Assembly: GCF_000328475.2 (NCBI RefSeq)
Contig: NC_026493.1
Span: 372,001-436,000 of the forward strand
DNA: 64,000 bases
Origin: Mycosarcoma maydis
Lineage: Eukaryota > Basidiomycota > Ustilaginomycetes > Ustilaginales
Reading direction: 5' to 3'
The notes beneath the pieces are model-generated. The model worked only from the letters and a program-made list of their open reading frames with translations, searched no databases and was not told where the DNA came from. Made by a program: the position numbers and the translations under genes. The first letter of the stretch is position 1. Each line of letters begins with the position of its first letter. Of the stretch, positions 20,280-30,338 are shown piece by piece.

Positions 20280-20787
20280 GCTGCGCTATCAGAGATGCCA
20301 AAGGGCGGTCGATCGTGGTGGGTGTCAAGCAGGTCGGTGGCTTGAGCGACATCCACATTCGCAATGATTCACGATTCGTGATTCGTGATTCGTGATTCGT
20401 GATTCGTGATTCGTGATTCGTGATTCGTGATTCTCCAAGAAAAGAAAAGGACCAAAAATAAAAGGAAAGTGGAAAGCTTATTCACGATTTTGTCTTTGGC
20501 TGGTCGCTGCGGTTGTGCACTGTTGTGAGTGACATGCGAAATAACGTTAGATTGAAAATATATATTGTATATAACTATACAGTATAACACCACCACCAAC
20601 GAAATCAACAAGCGTCAAGCTACCAACGTGCAAGGCACAGGGTCCAACGACACCTCCTCCACTTTCTACCGTCACGCGTTGGTCGTCGTTTCAGCCATCG
20701 GTGGTCGCTCGACCTAGACACAGACTTTTAGGGAACCTGTACGGCCTCGTGCGTTGGTCAATCAGGACAAAGGTGTGCCCAAGAGTG
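20280..20787. other. Divergent promoter region ELP2 / ATE1
   Basis: Holds the 9-unit heptamer array at 20367-20432 and an AT-rich stretch near 20545-20590. The ATE1 frame is open upstream from 20701, but only with a GTG, so this part is treated as non-coding. Confidence 0.55.
20367..20432. repeat. Heptamer tandem array, ATT-(CACG/CGTG)
   Basis: Nine exact 7-bp units plus a closing ATT (66 bp). The first core is CACG and the next eight are CGTG. This is the purest array of the dispersed heptamer family described in the findings. Confidence 0.95.
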
Positions 20788-22305
20788 ATGGCAGAAGACC
20801 GTGCAGAGGTGCAGCTGTCGATCATATCGCCCACGGGCTACACAGCGTCTACTTGTGGCTACTGCACTGCTCCCGGCTCCGGCAAGCGAAGCCAACACAA
20901 ATCCGCAAAGTCATACGGCATCTGGGCGCACCGTCTCTCGCCATACCATTACCAGAGTCTCATCGACCGAGGATGGAGAAGATCAGGCCAGTACATATAC
21001 AAGCCGGATCTGCTCAGAAGCTGTTGTGCACAGATGCCGATTCGACTGGAAGCTCGCAACTACAAACCTAGCAAGAGCCACAGGCGTGCTTTGACCAATC
21101 TGCTGTTTCGAGTACGTCAAACCAAGCTCAAGCCGGCCAAGTGGAAGGGAAGGTGGAGTATCTCACGAGATTGGGACATAGAACAACGTTGGAATGAGAT
21201 CACACCCTTCAACGCATCACAGAGCGATGCTTCGACGTCGTCGTTGGCATGGGCGGACTCGGTCGCAGGACCGATCACTCGTAAGCTTCAAGTTCGTCTT
21301 GCTCTGGCTGCTACCTCTGACGAAAAATACCAACTTTTTCGCAAATATCAGGCCAAGATTCATGGTGAATCTGAACATGATATCAGCGATGAACCAGGCT
21401 TTCGTCGCTTCTTGGTGGATACGAGCCTTGTCTTGACTTGGCCTTCCACGGGCAAGCCGCTCACGCGCTCCGAACAAGTGGAATGGCGAGCCAAGAGCTT
21501 TGATCCAGCCTGCTTGCCCGACCAACTTGCGTATGGCTGCTACCACCAAGAATACCGATTGGAGGAGAAACTCATCGCCGTCGGTGTGCTTGACATCCTA
21601 CCAAATTGCGTCAGCAGTGTCTATGTGTTCTACGACCCAGAGTACAGCGATTGGGAGCTGGGCAAGGTCTCGGCGCTGCAAGAGATTGGCTTGACCTTGC
21701 GCCTCAGTCGGCTCAAAGCCATGTCCAAGGTCGCACATTACTACATGGGCTTCTACATCCACACGTGCCAAAAGATGAAGTACAAGGCAATGTATCGTCC
21801 CAGTCAGGTGCTCGATTGTGACAGCAATACGTGGCACAACTTGACTGATGTCACCAAGGCTTTGGACGCGAAGCGGTTTTTCGATTGGTCGGATGACCAA
21901 TCTCGGTCTCAAAAGCACGATGGCTCACCTGACCAAACATTGGACTCTGACGCAGAGCAGGAGCAGGAAGAACATGTGGTTCGCCTGCCGACACGGCCAC
22001 GTCCACCACCAGGCATGCTCGATGCTACTGCAATCCTGAAAGCTCTCGAGCAGACATTGCATGGCGCCTGCACTGCCAACGAGCCTGACGTAGGCTGGGA
22101 TCTGTTACAGCATGCCATGGTCTTGGAAGTCGAGAGGCAGGCAGAGGGTATCAAACCGCTCTTGATATCCAACGTTTTGCGCGACCATGCGCAGAGCCGC
22201 CGGGAAAGTAAGAGTAACAAAGATGCCGAGCTGGTACAAGTGGTCGAGTGTGTGGCGGCCCTGGCGAGTGCACAACTAGTGGCCGAGACGATTTTGTTCA
22301 TCTGA
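20788..22305 (+). CDS. ATE1: Arginyl-tRNA--protein transferase 1
   Basis: Transfers Arg from Arg-tRNA to N-terminal Asp/Glu (and oxidised Cys), creating Arg/N-degrons for proteasomal degradation. The start is placed at ATG 20788 (MAEDRAEVQLS); the in-frame region from 20701 begins with GTG. The product is 505 residues. N-terminal ATE domain: CGYC with downstream YGIWAHRLSPYHYQSLIDRGWRRSGQYIYKP and a CC pair (SCCAQMPIRLEA), all conserved. C-terminal ATE domain: LIAVGVLDILPNCVSSVYVFYDP, YYMGFYIHTCQKMKYKAMYRPSQVLDC. The tail of about 150 residues is acidic/Gln-rich and variable. Length matches fungal Ate1 (about 500). Divergent from ELP2, convergent with SEM1. Confidence 0.94.
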   Translation: MAEDRAEVQLSIISPTGYTASTCGYCTAPGSGKRSQHKSAKSYGIWAHRLSPYHYQSLIDRGWRRSGQYIYKPDLLRSCCAQMPIRLEARNYKPSKSHRRALTNLLFRVRQTKLKPAKWKGRWSISRDWDIEQRWNEITPFNASQSDASTSSLAWADSVAGPITRKLQVRLALAATSDEKYQLFRKYQAKIHGESEHDISDEPGFRRFLVDTSLVLTWPSTGKPLTRSEQVEWRAKSFDPACLPDQLAYGCYHQEYRLEEKLIAVGVLDILPNCVSSVYVFYDPEYSDWELGKVSALQEIGLTLRLSRLKAMSKVAHYYMGFYIHTCQKMKYKAMYRPSQVLDCDSNTWHNLTDVTKALDAKRFFDWSDDQSRSQKHDGSPDQTLDSDAEQEQEEHVVRLPTRPRPPPGMLDATAILKALEQTLHGACTANEPDVGWDLLQHAMVLEVERQAEGIKPLLISNVLRDHAQSRRESKSNKDAELVQVVECVAALASAQLVAETILFI

Positions 22306-22439
22306 AGTCGCTGGAGTACAGCAGTCAAACATGAGCTGTGGAATTGTGTTGAGTGCAAGCGCATTAAGAAAAGCTGGAAGGGATGATGATACAATTGTGA
22401 ACGAGGATGAATGATGTGATGCGCGGTTGAAAGAAGAGA

Positions 22440-22906
22440 TCAGGTCGACATGGCTTGGGGTGCGCTGCTCTGCTTGTCAAGCTCGGCCCTCAAAGCCTTG
22501 CTAAAGTCGTCTTCGACGGTGTCGTCGTCCCACGAGTCTTGCCAGAGGTGGTCGCCTGTGCTGGCCGAAGAGGCACCCATGGTGAGGCCGACACCAGCGC
22601 CGAGTGCATTGGAAGTGGCCGCAGTCAAGTGGGAGAGATCGGTCTCTGCATCGTTCCAGTCTGTTGAAGTGGATGATGGGATGGGATGAGTGAAAAGAGG
22701 ATCAGGAGGTCAACGGTTGTGCACTTGTTGATCCGACACCGTGGACAATGACGACAACTCGACTTACCTTGCTCATCAAACTCTTCAAACTCATCGTCTT
22801 CGTCGAGCGCGCCAAGAGATGGGAGTGACGATTTGTTGTCTTCGGTCGGTTTTGAAGACTGCGCCTCTGGCTTGATAGATTGTGAGTTGGAGCTGGTGGC
22901 CGACAT
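22440..22906 (-). CDS. SEM1: Sem1/Dss1, 26S proteasome lid subunit (2 exons)
   Basis: Small acidic, disordered protein of the proteasome lid, also known in TREX-2 and as a BRCA2 partner (Brh2-Dss1 in Ustilago maydis recombination). Exon 1 is 22906-22768 and exon 2 is 22660-22440, with an intron GTAAGT...CAACAG (phase 1), giving 119 residues. The two conserved acidic-aromatic blocks are [16 protein letters not shown] (across the splice) and [15 protein letters not shown] followed by a C-terminal helix [11 protein letters not shown]. Yeast and human proteins are 70-90 residues; here the Ser/Thr/Gly-rich linker between the blocks is longer. The upstream frame extension on the minus strand is ignored because it lacks a reason to be coding. 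Confidence 0.9.
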
Positions 22907-24504
22907 ACTGGCTGAGGATGCGAGCGCTTGCAGGCTGTGCGGTTGTGTGGCAAGTCTAGCGAAGCGGCTGGACAGAGTTGAGAGTGAGTCGTGTAGCAAT
23001 CCTAGTTGCAAGAGCACAAGGAGATCAAACGGTCGCTGGCTTGCCGACAATGGTGGGTGGTGGACTGATTTGGTGAGAACCAAGTGAGTCACGAGGGTGC
23101 GTACTCCCACTAAGTCGTCAGTCGTAAGTCGTGAGTCGTGAGTGTTGCTTCCAAAAAGTGGAGAGGTGAGTTTGCGGGCGGGCGGATGACGGCGAATCAC
23201 GAATTATACGTGATAAATCGTGAAGGGTAACGTGCACACGCGTCCCGATCACGATTTTTCTCGTTGTTAGACGGCGACAATCAACATGAAAATCGACATT
23301 CGTGATTGTGCCCGTGCCCCTGCCGCAAATTCGACACCAACTTGAATCGTGAATCACGAATGATGGTCCGTGAACGCGAAGAAACACGAACACCGAAGGA
23401 CTGACTCGCTCTCCTACCCTTGTCGACTCAGCGACTGTCAAGCTTTACCTCTTTACCTCTCTCGGCCGCAGTGAATAGGACGCCCAAGTCCAAGCTCTTT
23501 GCGCACATGACACTTTGAATATGTAAAGTGAGTACTGTACAAGTGTTGCAAAGTCACCGTCTGAGTGGTCATGGGGATCCTCTGAATTCCACGTAGCACA
23601 CTCGTCACTAGATTCACAATCGTGAAGAACTGAAGCATCGCGTTGCAAGCCGCAGCCATAGCAACCACGAAATGCATATGACTTGGCCAACCACATAACA
23701 GTCGCGGGTCAGTCAGAGTCCTCGCTGAGTATTATAATAATATTATAAAAACCAATCAGTTTGCTTATTCGTGATTTATGACATATTAATCGTGAATAGA
23801 ATACATATACCTTTGGTATTTACCCTTCACAACACACCATACATAATACACAATTCACGATTCACGATTTGCCGGTGGTTGGTTTCAAGTGAGCTTGCGC
23901 GTCGCAATCATGAATTCAAAGCAAATTTCAAATGACAATCCAAATTGATATAGCGTACATGGTGCGAGCCAAGAGAGAGCGAGAGAGCAGCTCTGTAGCA
24001 GAGAGCCAACCAACTAAGTCACGAGTTTGTCGATTCATCTCGCTGGCTCCGACACTTCCAACGCATCACCTCGGTGCGAGCATGTGCACTTGCCATGAGC
24101 CATGAGCCATGAGCCATGACCGATGTGACCCATGCCACGACGAACGACGCACGCCCCAACCAGATCACGCCGCCTCGCCTCGCCTCGCCTCGACCACATT
24201 GGCAATCCTTGTCCTAACCCAATCCCTCGTTCTCTTCCTCTTCCTCTCTTCTTTCTCTTTCTCTTGTGCTTCCTTGACTTCATCGCTTGCGTTGGCTCGC
24301 TTTCGCCTTGATCTTGTTTCGCATCATCATCATCATCGATCACAGCGGCTGTCTGGGCATCATCGTCAACGTCTCACTCTTTCATCCGAAGCCACATCAG
24401 CACAGACATCTACTTGTGACGCTCTTTCGCATTCCTAGCCGCCATCAGCTACACATACACGCAGCTCTAGCGCTCGAGCTGGCTCGGTATCCATCAGCGC
24501 AGCT
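22907..24504. other. Long divergent intergenic region SEM1 / SEC31
   Basis: About 1.6 kb without a supportable gene. Heptamer words (AGT-CGTG-AGT, AAT-CACG-AAT) cluster at about 23110-23365. An AT-rich stretch lies at 23720-23880. A G/A purine-rich run is near 23970-24000. CCTCGCCTCG and CTTCCTCTTC pyrimidine tracts at 24170-24280 precede the SEC31 start and probably mark its 5' UTR/promoter. Confidence 0.55.
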
Positions 24505-27500
24505 ATGAAGGCTTACATCAACCGCACCGCCACCTTTGCCTGGTCACCAGCTACCTACGAGTCCGATTCACCCCTGATTGCCACAGGTACCGTTGCAGGC
24601 GCTCTCGACGAATCCTTCAGCAATGAGAGCCTTCTTGAACTCTGGAAGCCTTTCTACGCCGCTTCCGCTGACGCAAACATCGATGCCGACGCAAAACCGC
24701 TAGCCAGCATCTCCACCAGCGCTCGCTTCAATCGTCTCGCTTGGGGTTATGCCAATCCTTCCCGTCCCAAGGGTCTCCTCGCAGCTGGTCTCGAAAACGG
24801 TGAACTCGGCATCTGGGACGCTGACAAGGTCCTCGCTGCCGCTGCCGAATCCGATGCACAGGTCATCAAAAACACAACACATACCGGCCCCGTTCGAGGT
24901 CTCGACTTTAATCCCCTTCAGCCTAACCTGCTCTCCAGCGGTGCTGTGGCCGGCGAAATTTTCATCTGGGATCTCAACTCGCCTGCCAAGCCCTACTCGC
25001 CCGGAGCACGCTCTTCAAAGCTCGACGAGATCACCTCATTGGCTTGGAATTGCCAAGTGCCTCACGTACTCGCCACCTCTTCCAGCAGCGGATACACCGT
25101 CGTCTGGGATCTCAGGGGCAAGCGAGAGGTCGTTGCTCTTCAATACGGTGGCGGGGCTGGTACTGCAGTTGGCTCTTTGGGCATCAACGCTGGATCCGCT
25201 CTCGCTGCTGGAGGTCGGCGCGGTATGAGTGCTGTCGCTTGGCACCCAGACACTCCTACACGACTCGTCACCGCTAGCGAAGACGACTCGAGCCCCGTCA
25301 TCATGCTTTGGGATCTCAGAAACTCACGCGCTCCCGAAAAGATCATGACCGGCCACGACAAGGGCATTCTCTCCCTCTCCTGGTGCAAGCAGGACGCCGA
25401 TCTCCTCCTCTCGTGTGGTAAAGACAATCGCTCCATCTGCTGGAACCCGCAGACGTGCGATATCGTCGGCGAGCTCCCATCCAGCTCCAATTGGTCTTTC
25501 GAAGTTCAGTGGTCGCCTCGCAACCCAGGCATGCTCGCCACCGCCAGCTTCGATGGAAAGATTGGCGTTCACTCACTTCAAAGCACCAACGCTCCTGAAC
25601 CAGACGCTCCTGCCACGCAGCAGCTCAACGAGGATTCCGACTTTTTCAATCAGGCCACCGCTCCACAGACCACCTCCAAGGGTCTCTCCCTCAAGCAACC
25701 CCCCAAGTGGCTCCGTCGGCCTGTATCCGCCGTCTTCGGATTCGGTGGTCAGCTCGTCTCCAGCGGTGGTCCCTCCTCAAAACCCTTTACTCCGACCGTC
25801 CATCTCCGTGACTTTGTCTCCGAACCTTCCATCGTTGAGAGGGCCACCAAGTTGCAGCACGCTCTCGACGGTCAGAGTCTCGCCGAATTCTGTGCCCAAC
25901 GCAGTCAGGATCCCTCCACCCGTCCCGACGACATTGCAAACTGGAAGGCGCTCCAGACCCTGTTCCGCGCCGATTCCCGCGACGAGCTTGTCGCCTTGCT
26001 TGGTTTCTCCAAGGAGGATATTGCTCAAAAGGTGTCTCAGTCCATCGCAGCTTTCAAGACAAACGGTACCGCAGCCGTCGAACCCGAGGTTACCCCCGTC
26101 ACCAACCCCATCGACGAGCCAGAGTTAACCAAGCCGGTGACATCCGCAGATGACGGTGCTGATGCTGTAGAAGCGGCCAACGAGATCGTCGAACCAGCTG
26201 CCATTGCCACAGAGCCAGCCCCCGAGGTCGAAGCAAACGACATTGACGAACCTGGTCTTTTTGGCGATGACGCTGCAGGCGCGGCCAACAACGATGCCTC
26301 AGACTTCTTCAACCAGATCTCGGCAGGCCAGACCCCGGCCGTCCGATCTGCTTTGCCCAGCCACCTTCTCTCCGAGTCTCAGCCGCACATTCACTCATCT
26401 GCGGCTACCATTGGCTCGCCAGCTCCCTCGTCGGTTGCCAGCGAGAGCATTCGCCCTTCCACCTTCAAGATCTATCCCTCTGAAGAGTCCGAGGCTGATA
26501 AGCTCATCACCCGCGCCCTCGTGCTCGGCGAATTCGAAAGTGCCGTCTCGCTCTGCATCAACAGCGACCGCTTCGCCGATGCTTTCCTCCTCGCCGTCCG
26601 CGGTGGAGAGGAGCTCCTCGCCAAAACGCAAAAGGCCTACTTTGAGAAGCGCACAGCACAGCTTCCGTACCTCCGTCTCTTCCAGAGTATCGTCTCGGAC
26701 GACCTCACTGACGTCGTGCAGAACGCCGACCTTGGCGAGTGGCAAGAGATCTTTGTCGTCCTCTGCACTTTTTCCAAGCAGGACGAGTTCAGCAACTTGA
26801 CCGAACAGCTTGGACAGCGTCTCGAATTCCAGTACTCGCTTGCACGCAATTCAGACATCACCCAGGCTAAAGAGCACCGCAAGAATGCCGTCCTCTGCTA
26901 CCTCGCTGCAGGCAAATTAGAAAAGGTCGCTGGCATGTGGATCGACGAGATGAAGGAGGAAGAACTTGCGCTCCGATCCAACACCAAGAACGCCGATGAA
27001 TCTCACAAAGGCACCCTCTACTCTGCCCGCGCCGAGGCTCTCCAGACGTTCATGGAAAAGATCACTGTTTTCCAGAGCGCAGTCGGCTACGTCGATGTTG
27101 ACCTCCAGCAGCCTACTCAGGACTCGATCGTCGCAGAGACCGGCGCTCGCTCGTACAAGCTTGCCCCGCTCTACGACCGTATCCACGAGTACGTCGAGCT
27201 GCTTGCCGATCAGGGTCTCATCTCTCCCGCTTTGAGGTTTGCCAACCAGACGCCTGCCGACTACCGACCCCATGGCCCTGCCGATCAGAGCGCCACTGCC
27301 ACTGCTCTCAAGCAGCGCTTGCTCAAGGCAGAGATCGCACGTCCCAAGACTGATACTGCTGCCTCTTCTTCGACCAACAATGTTGTTGCCGCTGCTTCCG
27401 CTTCCGCCTCTTCGTACGCTGCTGCGCCCGCTTCAAATGGTTACGCTCCTTACGATCCTTATGGCCAATCGACCTCCTCGAGCGTCCCAACCGTTCCATC

Positions 27501-28755
27501 CGTGCCCGCCGTGCCTGCAGTCAACACGTACCAGGATCCGTACGCAGCAGCTGCTCCAAGTCCTTCCGTCGCTGCTCCTCAGCCTCCTACTCAGTCGCGA
27601 TACGCACCGGCGGTGCCCGCGCCCGTACCCACTGCAATGCAGCCAGAGCCGGTGCAGACCAATGCCTACGGCGCTTACGGTGCTCAGAGCTACCAGTCTG
27701 CGTATCAGCCAGCCCAGCCTATGATCCCAGCCGCGCCCGCCTTCGGCGCCTCGTCCTACGGGCAACAGCAGCACCAACAGCAACTTCCTCCGCCACCACC
27801 GCTTAAGCGTGACCAATCGGGATGGAATGATGTTCCGGAAGGCCTCGCAGCTCCCAAGCGTACTCCCAGCGCCATGTCGCAGCACAAATCTGCCAATGCC
27901 ATCACCTCGCCCTTCCCCAACGCTCCCGCCCAGGCTCCCTCGCCCTACGGTGGCGCCCCAGGGGCGCCTCCTACCGGACCCCCTCGTGGTGCTACGCCTT
28001 CGCGAGGCATGATGAGTCCTCCTCCTCAGGGTCCGCCCTCGGGACCAGGTCTTGCTCAGCAGCGTGTGGGGCCACCTGGCGTTCGACCACCTCCTATGGG
28101 CCCCGCGCAGGGCCAGCCGCGTCCCGGTCAGCAACAGCCTGGCCCACCTAGCCAGGCAGCTCCTTCCGCCGGCCCATATGCCCGACCACCCGCGGGTCCC
28201 GGCGCTCCCTCCGCCAACGGTATGCAGCAGCAGCAGCAGCCAGGCGCGCCGCCAGTAGGTCCTGGTGCTGGCGCTCTTCGACCTCCCGGTCAGGCGCTAC
28301 CCGGTGCACCTGGTCTCGCTGGCCCGCCAGGTGTGCCTCAACGCTCGGCGACACCAGGCGGCGGGGCAGGCGCGCCTTCTCGCAGCGCCACTCCTGGAGC
28401 CCGAGGCGCTTCGCAGATGAAATACCCGCCCGGTGACCGATCGCACATTCCCGAGAACCAGCGACCGATTCAGCATGCTCTGCAGCGCGAAGTGGCGCGA
28501 CTCAAAGCCACTGCACCCCCGGCTCAAAAGAGGATGATCGACGATACCGAGCGCCGCATCAACCTGCTGCTCGACCACCTCAACTGCGGCACCATCGACG
28601 CCAAGACCGTTGGCGGTCTCATGCAGATCGTCGCCGCCATCGAAGCGAGAAACAAGCAGGCAGCGCTCAACATCCACCTCCAGCTCGTCACTAGCAGCTC
28701 AGGCGACGTCGCTGCCGGTCTTGTTGGTGTCAAGATGATCATCTCGCGTCTGTGA
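24505..28755 (+). CDS. SEC31: COPII outer-coat protein Sec31
   Basis: Outer cage subunit of COPII vesicles, partner of Sec13, acting at ER exit sites. A 1416-residue single exon starting MKAYINRTATFAWSP. N-terminal WD40 propeller to about residue 365 (repeats ending IWDL, VWDLRGK, MLWDLRNS, SICWNP). A linker with acidic DSDFFNQ/ASDFFNQ repeats follows. The alpha-helical ACE1-type domain spans about 655-930 (DKLITRALVLGEFESAVSLC, QKAYFEKRTAQLPYLRLFQS, CYLAAGKLEKVAGMWIDEM). A Pro/Gln/Ala-rich region (about 950-1300) carries PPP and GPP runs that bind Sec23/Sec24 and stimulate Sar1 GTPase. A conserved C-terminal helical domain covers about 1305-1416. All parts are in the expected order. The region carries many spurious overlapping frames because of its CG-rich composition. 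Confidence 0.96.
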   Translation: MKAYINRTATFAWSPATYESDSPLIATGTVAGALDESFSNESLLELWKPFYAASADANIDADAKPLASISTSARFNRLAWGYANPSRPKGLLAAGLENGELGIWDADKVLAAAAESDAQVIKNTTHTGPVRGLDFNPLQPNLLSSGAVAGEIFIWDLNSPAKPYSPGARSSKLDEITSLAWNCQVPHVLATSSSSGYTVVWDLRGKREVVALQYGGGAGTAVGSLGINAGSALAAGGRRGMSAVAWHPDTPTRLVTASEDDSSPVIMLWDLRNSRAPEKIMTGHDKGILSLSWCKQDADLLLSCGKDNRSICWNPQTCDIVGELPSSSNWSFEVQWSPRNPGMLATASFDGKIGVHSLQSTNAPEPDAPATQQLNEDSDFFNQATAPQTTSKGLSLKQPPKWLRRPVSAVFGFGGQLVSSGGPSSKPFTPTVHLRDFVSEPSIVERATKLQHALDGQSLAEFCAQRSQDPSTRPDDIANWKALQTLFRADSRDELVALLGFSKEDIAQKVSQSIAAFKTNGTAAVEPEVTPVTNPIDEPELTKPVTSADDGADAVEAANEIVEPAAIATEPAPEVEANDIDEPGLFGDDAAGAANNDASDFFNQISAGQTPAVRSALPSHLLSESQPHIHSSAATIGSPAPSSVASESIRPSTFKIYPSEESEADKLITRALVLGEFESAVSLCINSDRFADAFLLAVRGGEELLAKTQKAYFEKRTAQLPYLRLFQSIVSDDLTDVVQNADLGEWQEIFVVLCTFSKQDEFSNLTEQLGQRLEFQYSLARNSDITQAKEHRKNAVLCYLAAGKLEKVAGMWIDEMKEEELALRSNTKNADESHKGTLYSARAEALQTFMEKITVFQSAVGYVDVDLQQPTQDSIVAETGARSYKLAPLYDRIHEYVELLADQGLISPALRFANQTPADYRPHGPADQSATATALKQRLLKAEIARPKTDTAASSSTNNVVAAASASASSYAAAPASNGYAPYDPYGQSTSSSVPTVPSVPAVPAVNTYQDPYAAAAPSPSVAAPQPPTQSRYAPAVPAPVPTAMQPEPVQTNAYGAYGAQSYQSAYQPAQPMIPAAPAFGASSYGQQQHQQQLPPPPPLKRDQSGWNDVPEGLAAPKRTPSAMSQHKSANAITSPFPNAPAQAPSPYGGAPGAPPTGPPRGATPSRGMMSPPPQGPPSGPGLAQQRVGPPGVRPPPMGPAQGQPRPGQQQPGPPSQAAPSAGPYARPPAGPGAPSANGMQQQQQPGAPPVGPGAGALRPPGQALPGAPGLAGPPGVPQRSATPGGGAGAPSRSATPGARGASQMKYPPGDRSHIPENQRPIQHALQREVARLKATAPPAQKRMIDDTERRINLLLDHLNCGTIDAKTVGGLMQIVAAIEARNKQAALNIHLQLVTSSSGDVAAGLVGVKMIISRL

Positions 28756-29287
28756 GCATGATGCAAAACCAAATATGACTCCAAGTGTGTATATCTTTCG
28801 ATTCTACTAAAAACAGGCACTGATCAGTTCTAGATTGCGTGTCTAGTCTTGGGACGTCTGTCGATTTACATTTCTGATGACATGGTCACGAGTGAGAGAT
28901 GCTGCTGATGCGTGCTGAGTTTCCGCTGAATGGAGTTGTCAGGGACGTGAGAAGCGAGAGGTGGGAGTGATTAGAAAATGGGGGTGACACGCGGCTCGCA
29001 CGTTCCAGGTGGTTTGTGTATTTTCACGTTTGTGTTTCAGGTTTGACAGTGTGAGTCGTGAGTGAGTCACGGGTGTTTGTTGTTCGTTGTTGGTTGGTTG
29101 TACTTGGACTGTTACCGCATCAACCACGGTGATCTGGCGTTGCTTTGGCGTTGCTTTGGTAGGATTCACGATTGTCTGCAATTGTGGTGCGTATACAAGC
29201 TCGCTAAGTGGAGCGGTGTGTCGTACTCTGGATTTGCTTGCGAGAGGCCAAGTGGAAACGGCATATAGGATTGATCAAGTGGAAAGC
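28756..29287. other. Intergenic SEC31 / NECAP
   Basis: No gene seen. It contains the SEC31 3' UTR, scattered AGT-CGTG-AGT and ATT-CACG-ATT words (about 29050-29170) and the NECAP promoter. Confidence 0.5.
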
Positions 29288-30102
29288 ATGTCGGGATACG
29301 AAACGGTGCTGTTTGTAGCACGCGAGTGCTTCGTCTATCGCGTGCCACCGCGCTCGTCGACGGCAGGCTACAAAGCAGCAGAATGGGGCGACATGGAAGC
29401 GTTCCTCTGGAAGGGTCGACTGCGCATCATGGAGAGATCCGATGCCACCACATGCTCGATCCGGCTTGAAGACGCCGACTCTGGCGAACTGTTCGCCGAG
29501 TGCCCATACGACATCACGGGAACTTCGGTCGAACCCGTCCTCGATTCTAGTCGCTACTTCGTCCTCAGAGTCGAATCACAAACCTCAGACGCCAAAAAAA
29601 AGAAGGCCTACATCGGCATGGGTGTAAGTACCACCCACCTACCGTTCATCCGTCCATGTCGTTCTAACCCAACTCTCCTCCGTCACCTCCGCTATACAGT
29701 TCCAAGATCGAAGTGATAGCTTCGACTTTAACGTCGCCCTCCAGGATTGGACAAAGTAAGCTCTGTATCCTTTGCTCCTGCTTGCGGAACCAAGCTGACC
29801 ACCTTCGTACCCATGTCTTGCCAATCCGTCTGTCGATCAGACGTCAAAAAGCAGCCGCCAATCGAGCCTCATATCTGTCCAACGACGACACTCCACTGAT
29901 CGACGATGCACCATCTCCGCACCTCCCGACTGGGCCCAAAAAAGACTTGTCGCTCAAAGAAGGCGAAACGTTCGCCATCAAGCTCCCCGGCGGCGGCGGA
30001 CGAAAGATCACATCCGCTTCGTCTTCCAGCTCATCATCACGCCTCGGTGGAGCCTTCGCCGGTGGCCCGCTCCTGCCCCCACCGCCAAGCAAGAAGAGGT
30101 GA
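29288..30102 (+). CDS. NECAP-like adaptin-ear-binding coat-associated protein (3 exons)
   Basis: Clathrin-coat accessory protein with a PHear domain. Exons are 29288-29623, 29700-29755 and 29841-30102, joined by GTAAGT...ACAG (phase 0) and GTAAGC...TCAG (phase 2) introns, giving 217 residues. PHear core: YETVLFVARECFVYRVPP, GYKAAEWGDMEAFLWKGRLRI, DSGELFAECPYD, SSRYFVLRVES, then GMGFQDRSDSFDFNVALQDWTKRQK across the splices. The C-terminal part (about 150-217) has LKEGETFAIKLPGG and a Ser-rich, Pro-rich tail ending PPPPSKKR. The WxxF adaptin-ear motif that ends mammalian NECAPs is not present here, so AP-2 ear binding may be lost or use other residues. Convergent with the next gene. Confidence 0.9.
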
Positions 30103-30338
30103 CCACCATGCATCGCTCCTCTCACACACACACTCGTCCTCTTTCAGCCCTAGCAACATAACGTTATGCAACTTCATTTTCCAATCGTGAGTCCACCGTT
30201 GCAAAGTGTGAAGCAAGACTGAAACAACCATGAACGAACGAGCCGCCGACAATCCCGAATTGCAGCATGGGTATCAAATTTAGTTAACTATATGCAGCCC
30301 GTGCTCGATGAAAGCAATCACTGATTCACGATTGTGAA

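Noticed and set aside
20367..20432. Interstitial telomere repeat or CRISPR-like array
   Set aside because: The unit is 7 bp with an ATT-CGTG pattern, not TTAGGG-like, and there are no spacers as in CRISPR. The host is a eukaryote.
20701..20787. Upstream extension of the ATE1 frame
   Set aside because: It starts with GTG, and the added residues are not Ate1-like. The ATG at 20788 gives a normal N-terminus.
27433..28134. Minus-strand 233-codon frame under SEC31
   Set aside because: It is the shadow of the Pro/Ala-rich SEC31 region, low-complexity Arg/Gly-rich, with no family.
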